Shown: piece by piece, positions 61,641-64,000 of the stretch
Layout of the letters: each line of letters starts with the position of its first letter
How positions within the stretch are numbered: position 1 is the first letter of the stretch
NCBI GenBank assembly: GCA_022605955.1
Contig: JAKCOZ010000258.1
Coordinates: 275,122-339,121, forward strand
Direction of reading: 5' to 3'
DNA length: 64,000 nucleotides
Source: Rallus limicola
Lineage: Eukaryota > Chordata > Aves > Gruiformes > Rallidae
Notes under the pieces: model-generated
Databases searched by the model: none
The model's input: only the letters and a program-made list of their open reading frames with translations
Told to the model about the DNA's origin: nothing
Position numbers and translations under genes: made by a program

Positions 61641-63619
61641 ATGCCTTTCAGGCCTCGCTTCTTTACTTTGGGAGTTATTGCTGGACGTTTAGCATGTTTT
61701 GAACTGCAGTCTGCTAGGGCCGAGAAAAGCACCGTAGGAGGTTCCAGGCATGTTCCCTCTTTCCAGGCAAAGGAAAAGGCTGAGAGCCAAAGTGACAGGG
61801 TCTGCTCGTGTGTCCTGTTAGGAGGTTTCAGACAAGCTATGCCTTTCAGGCCTAGCTTCTTTACTTTGGGAGTTATTGCTGGACGTTTAGCATGTTTTGA
61901 ACTGCAGTCTGCTAGGGCCGAGAAAAGCACCGTAGGAGGTTCCAGGCATGTTCCCTCTTTCCAGGCAAGGAAAAGGCTGAGAGCCAAAGTGACAGGGTCT
62001 GCTCGTGTGTCCTGTTAGGAGGTTTCAGACAAGCTATGCCTTTCAGGCCTAGCTTCTTTACTTTGGGAGTTATTGCTGGACGTTTAGCATGTTTTGAACT
62101 GCAGTCTGCTAGGGCCGAGAAAAGCACCGTAGGAGGTTCCAGGCATGTTCCCTCTTTCCAGGCAAAGGAAAAGGCTGAGAGCCAAAGTGACAGGGTCTGC
62201 TCGTGTGTCCTGTTAGGAGGTTTCAGACAAGCTATGCCTTTCAGGCCTCGCTTCTTTACTTTGGGAGTTATTGCTGGACGTTTAGCATGTTGTGACCTGC
62301 AGTCTGCTAGGGCTGAGAAAAGCACCGTAGGAGGTTCCAGGCATGTTCCCTCTTTCCAGGCAAAGGAAAAGGCTGAGAGCCAAAGTGACAGGGTCTGCTC
62401 GTGTGTCCTGTTAGGAGGTTTCAGACAAGCTATGCCTTTCAGGCCTCGCTTCTTTACTTTGGGAGTTATTGCTGGACGTTTAGCATGTTGTGACCTGCAG
62501 TCTGCTAGGGCTGAGAAAAGCACCGTAGGAGGTTCCAGGCATGTTCCCTCTTTCCAGGCAAAGGAAAAGGCTGAGAGCCAAAGTGACAGGTTCTGCTCGT
62601 GTGTCCTGTTAGGAGGTTTCAGACGAGCTATGCCTTTCAGGCCTAGCTTCTTTACTTTGGGAGTTATTGCTGGACGTTTAGCATGTTTTGAACTGCAGTC
62701 TGCTAGGGCCGAGAAAAGCACCGTAGGAGGTTCCAGGCATGTTCCCTCTTTCCAGGCAAAGGAAAAGGCTGAGAGCCAAAGTGACAGGGTCTGCTCGTGT
62801 GTCCTGTTAGGAGGTTTTAGACAAGCTATGCCTTTCAGGCCTGGCTTCTTTACTTTGGGAGTTATTGCTGGACGTTTAGCATGTTTTGAACTGCAGTCTG
62901 CTAGGGCCGAGAAAAGCACCGTAGGAGGTTCCAGGCATGTTCCCTCTTTCCAGGCAAAGGAAAAGGCTGAGAGCCAAAGTGACAGGGTCTGCTCGTTTGT
63001 CCTGTTAGGAGGTTTCAGACAAGCTATGCCTTTCAGGCCTAGCTTCTTTACTTTGGGAGTTATTGCTGGACGTTTAGCATGTTTTGAACTGCAGTCTGCT
63101 AGGGCCGAGAAAAGCACCGTAGGAGGTTCCAGGCATGTTCCCTCTTTCCAGGCAAAGGAAAAGGCTGAGAGTCAAAGTGACAGGGTCTGCTCGTGTGTCC
63201 TGTTAGGAGGTTTCAGACAAGCTATGCCTTTCAGGCCTAGCTTCTTTTCTTTGGGAGTTATTGCTGGACGTTTAGCATGTTTTGAACTGCAGTCTGCTAG
63301 GGCCGAGAAAAGCACCGTAGGAGGTTCCAGGCATGTTCCCTCTTTCCAGGCAAAGGAAAAGGCTGAGAGCCAAAGTGACAGGGTCTGCTCGTGTGTCCTG
63401 TTAGGAGGTTTCAGACAAGCTATGCCTTTCAGGCCTCGCTTCTTTACTTTGGGAGTTATTGCTGGACGTTTAGCATGTTGTGACCTGCAGTCTGCTAGGG
63501 CTGAGAAAAGCACCGTAGGAGGTTCCAGGCATGTTCCCTCTTTCAAGGCAAAGGAAAAGGCTGAGAGCCAAAGTGACAGGGTCTGCTCGTGTGTCCTGTT
63601 AGGAGGTTTCAGACGAGCT
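61641..63619 (+). repeat. Family C 10-mer, third copy (1,979 bp)
   Basis: Order is R S S RDh RDh S G-F S-t U RDh, with CAGGTTCTG near 62589 and TTTCAAGGC near 63542. It repeats 59067-61046 and 53523-55502. It is one base shorter than expected because of the deletion near 61967. Confidence 0.87.
61839..62035 (+). repeat. 197-bp monomer with single-base deletion
   Basis: This S monomer has GGCAAGGAAAAGG where all others have GGCAAAGG (or GGGAAAGG): one A is missing from the A3 run at 61967-61968. It breaks the 198-bp register for everything to the right and ends the longest plus-strand reading frame. It is either a real indel or a sequencing or assembly error in a short homopolymer. Confidence 0.93.
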
Positions 63620-63816
63620 ATGCCTTTCAGGCCTGGCTTCTTTACTTTGGGAGTTATTGCTGGACGTTTAGCATGTTTTGAACTGCAGTCTGCTAGGGCC
63701 GAGAAAGCACCGTAGGAGGTTCCAGGCATGTTCCCTCTTTCCAGGCAAAGGAAAAGGCTGAGAGCCAAAGTGACAGGGTCTGCTCGTGTGTCCTGTTAGG
63801 AGGTTTCAGACAAGCT
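63620..63816 (+). repeat. 197-bp G monomer with single-base deletion
   Basis: GAGAAAGCAC replaces GAGAAAAGCAC, so one A is missing from the A4 run at 63704-63706. The monomer is also unusual in order: a G monomer directly follows RDh without the usual S between, and it lacks the F mark. Confidence 0.93.
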
Positions 63817-64000
63817 ATGCCTTTCAGGCCTCGCTTCTTTACTTTGGGAGTTATTGCTGGACGTTTAGCATGTTTTGAACTGCAGTCTGCTAGGGCCGAG
63901 AAAAGCACCGTAGGAGGTTCCAGGCATGTTCCCTCTTTCCAGGCAAAGGAAAAGGCTGAGAGCCAAAGTGACAGGGTCTGCTCGTGTGTCCTGTTAGGAG
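63817..64000 (+). repeat. Partial R monomer at right window edge
   Basis: The last 184 bases match monomer positions 1-184 with A16C and no other change noticed. The array continues beyond the window. Confidence 0.96.

Larger units (their letters stand above)
1..64000 (+). repeat. 198-bp tandem satellite array filling the window
   Basis: The same 198-bp unit recurs from the first to the last base, always in the same orientation. ATGCCTTTCA or a one- or two-base variant of it occurs at 63, 261, 459 and so on to 63817. There are 322 complete monomers: 320 are exactly 198 bp and two are 197 bp. Neighbouring copies usually differ at only a few bases. No insertion of unrelated sequence is visible. 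Known biology: such arrays are usually pericentromeric, centromeric or heterochromatic satellite DNA in eukaryotes, homogenised by unequal exchange and gene conversion. The unit length is close to a nucleosome repeat, so one nucleosome per monomer is possible, but that is inference. Strand is arbitrary. Confidence 0.99.

Noticed and set aside
47979..62018. 4,679-codon plus-strand open frame, and similar long frames at 16497-23885, 30951-37151 and elsewhere on both strands
   Set aside because: These follow from a 198-bp period without in-frame stops. Stops occur in about 25 monomers, both strands are open, there is no codon-position bias, and no unique start, end or flanking gene structure exists. 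Not annotated as CDS.
1..64000. CRISPR array
   Set aside because: There are no short repeats separated by unique spacers; the repeated unit is the full 198 bp with no unique sequence between copies.
1..64000. CENP-B box-like motif marking a centromere
   Set aside because: The consensus contains no TTCG...CGGG pattern matching the known 17-bp box core. Centromere identity is not shown by the sequence alone.
1..64000. Repetitive adhesin or silk-like protein gene with 66-residue repeats
   Set aside because: The translated repeat has no recognisable domain that I can name, the same DNA is open on the other strand, and many copies carry stops.
1..64000. Transposon, tRNA-derived or rRNA-derived origin of the monomer
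   Set aside because: I see no terminal inverted repeats, target-site duplications, poly-A tail, or recognisable polymerase III A and B boxes in the consensus; only a database search could show a distant origin.

Overview
The whole 64,000-base window is one uninterrupted tandem satellite array. It is built from a 198-bp monomer repeated head to tail in a single orientation: 322 complete monomers, a 62-bp partial at the left edge and a 184-bp partial at the right edge. I see no gene, RNA gene, transposon, inversion, spacer or unique sequence. Monomer n (n = 0 to 312) starts at 63 + 198n, taking the ATG of ATGCCTTTCA as base 1. Two single-base deletions, near 61967 and 63705, shift later starts by -1 and then -2; every other complete monomer is exactly 198 bp. 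The consensus monomer is 50% GC (44 A, 55 T, 42 C, 57 G), has only 4 CpGs (observed/expected about 0.33), and carries one PstI site (bases 64-69) and one StuI site (bases 10-15). Such an array is typical of eukaryotic centromeric or heterochromatic satellite DNA. CpG depletion suggests a genome with DNA methylation. The species cannot be named from the sequence.

The information lies in the order of monomer variants, which forms higher-order repeats (HORs). Type letters used below, by monomer position: S = consensus; R = A16C; K = G11A+A16C; U = A25T; D = T59G+A63C; P = G12T plus D; M = TG to GT at 39-40; Y = T20G+G30A+G32A; E = G30A+G32A or G32A alone; G = A16G; F = G170T; B = C5G+C26T; X = G61T; q = C128G; t = C147T; h = C81T.

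Layout: 63-4220 and 9567-24020 are family A (units of variable length running from a P/D-t monomer through E, M and Y to an R or RX monomer). 4221-9566 and 24021-30950 are family B (short units ending in X monomers, with E-E pairs). 30951-37682 mixes A-like and B-like pieces with a run of near-consensus monomers. 37683-64000 is family C (U, RD, S, G-F, S-t pentamers, plus B monomers), with the freshest-looking local duplications: a tandem 12-mer, tandem 8-, 5- and 11-mers, and repeated 13- and 10-mers.

Because 198 is divisible by 3 and the consensus has no stop in one frame on each strand, very long reading frames appear on both strands, the longest 4,679 codons at 47979-62018. I judge these not to be genes: about 25 monomers carry a plus-frame stop, both strands are open, and recurrent substitutions show no third-codon-position excess.
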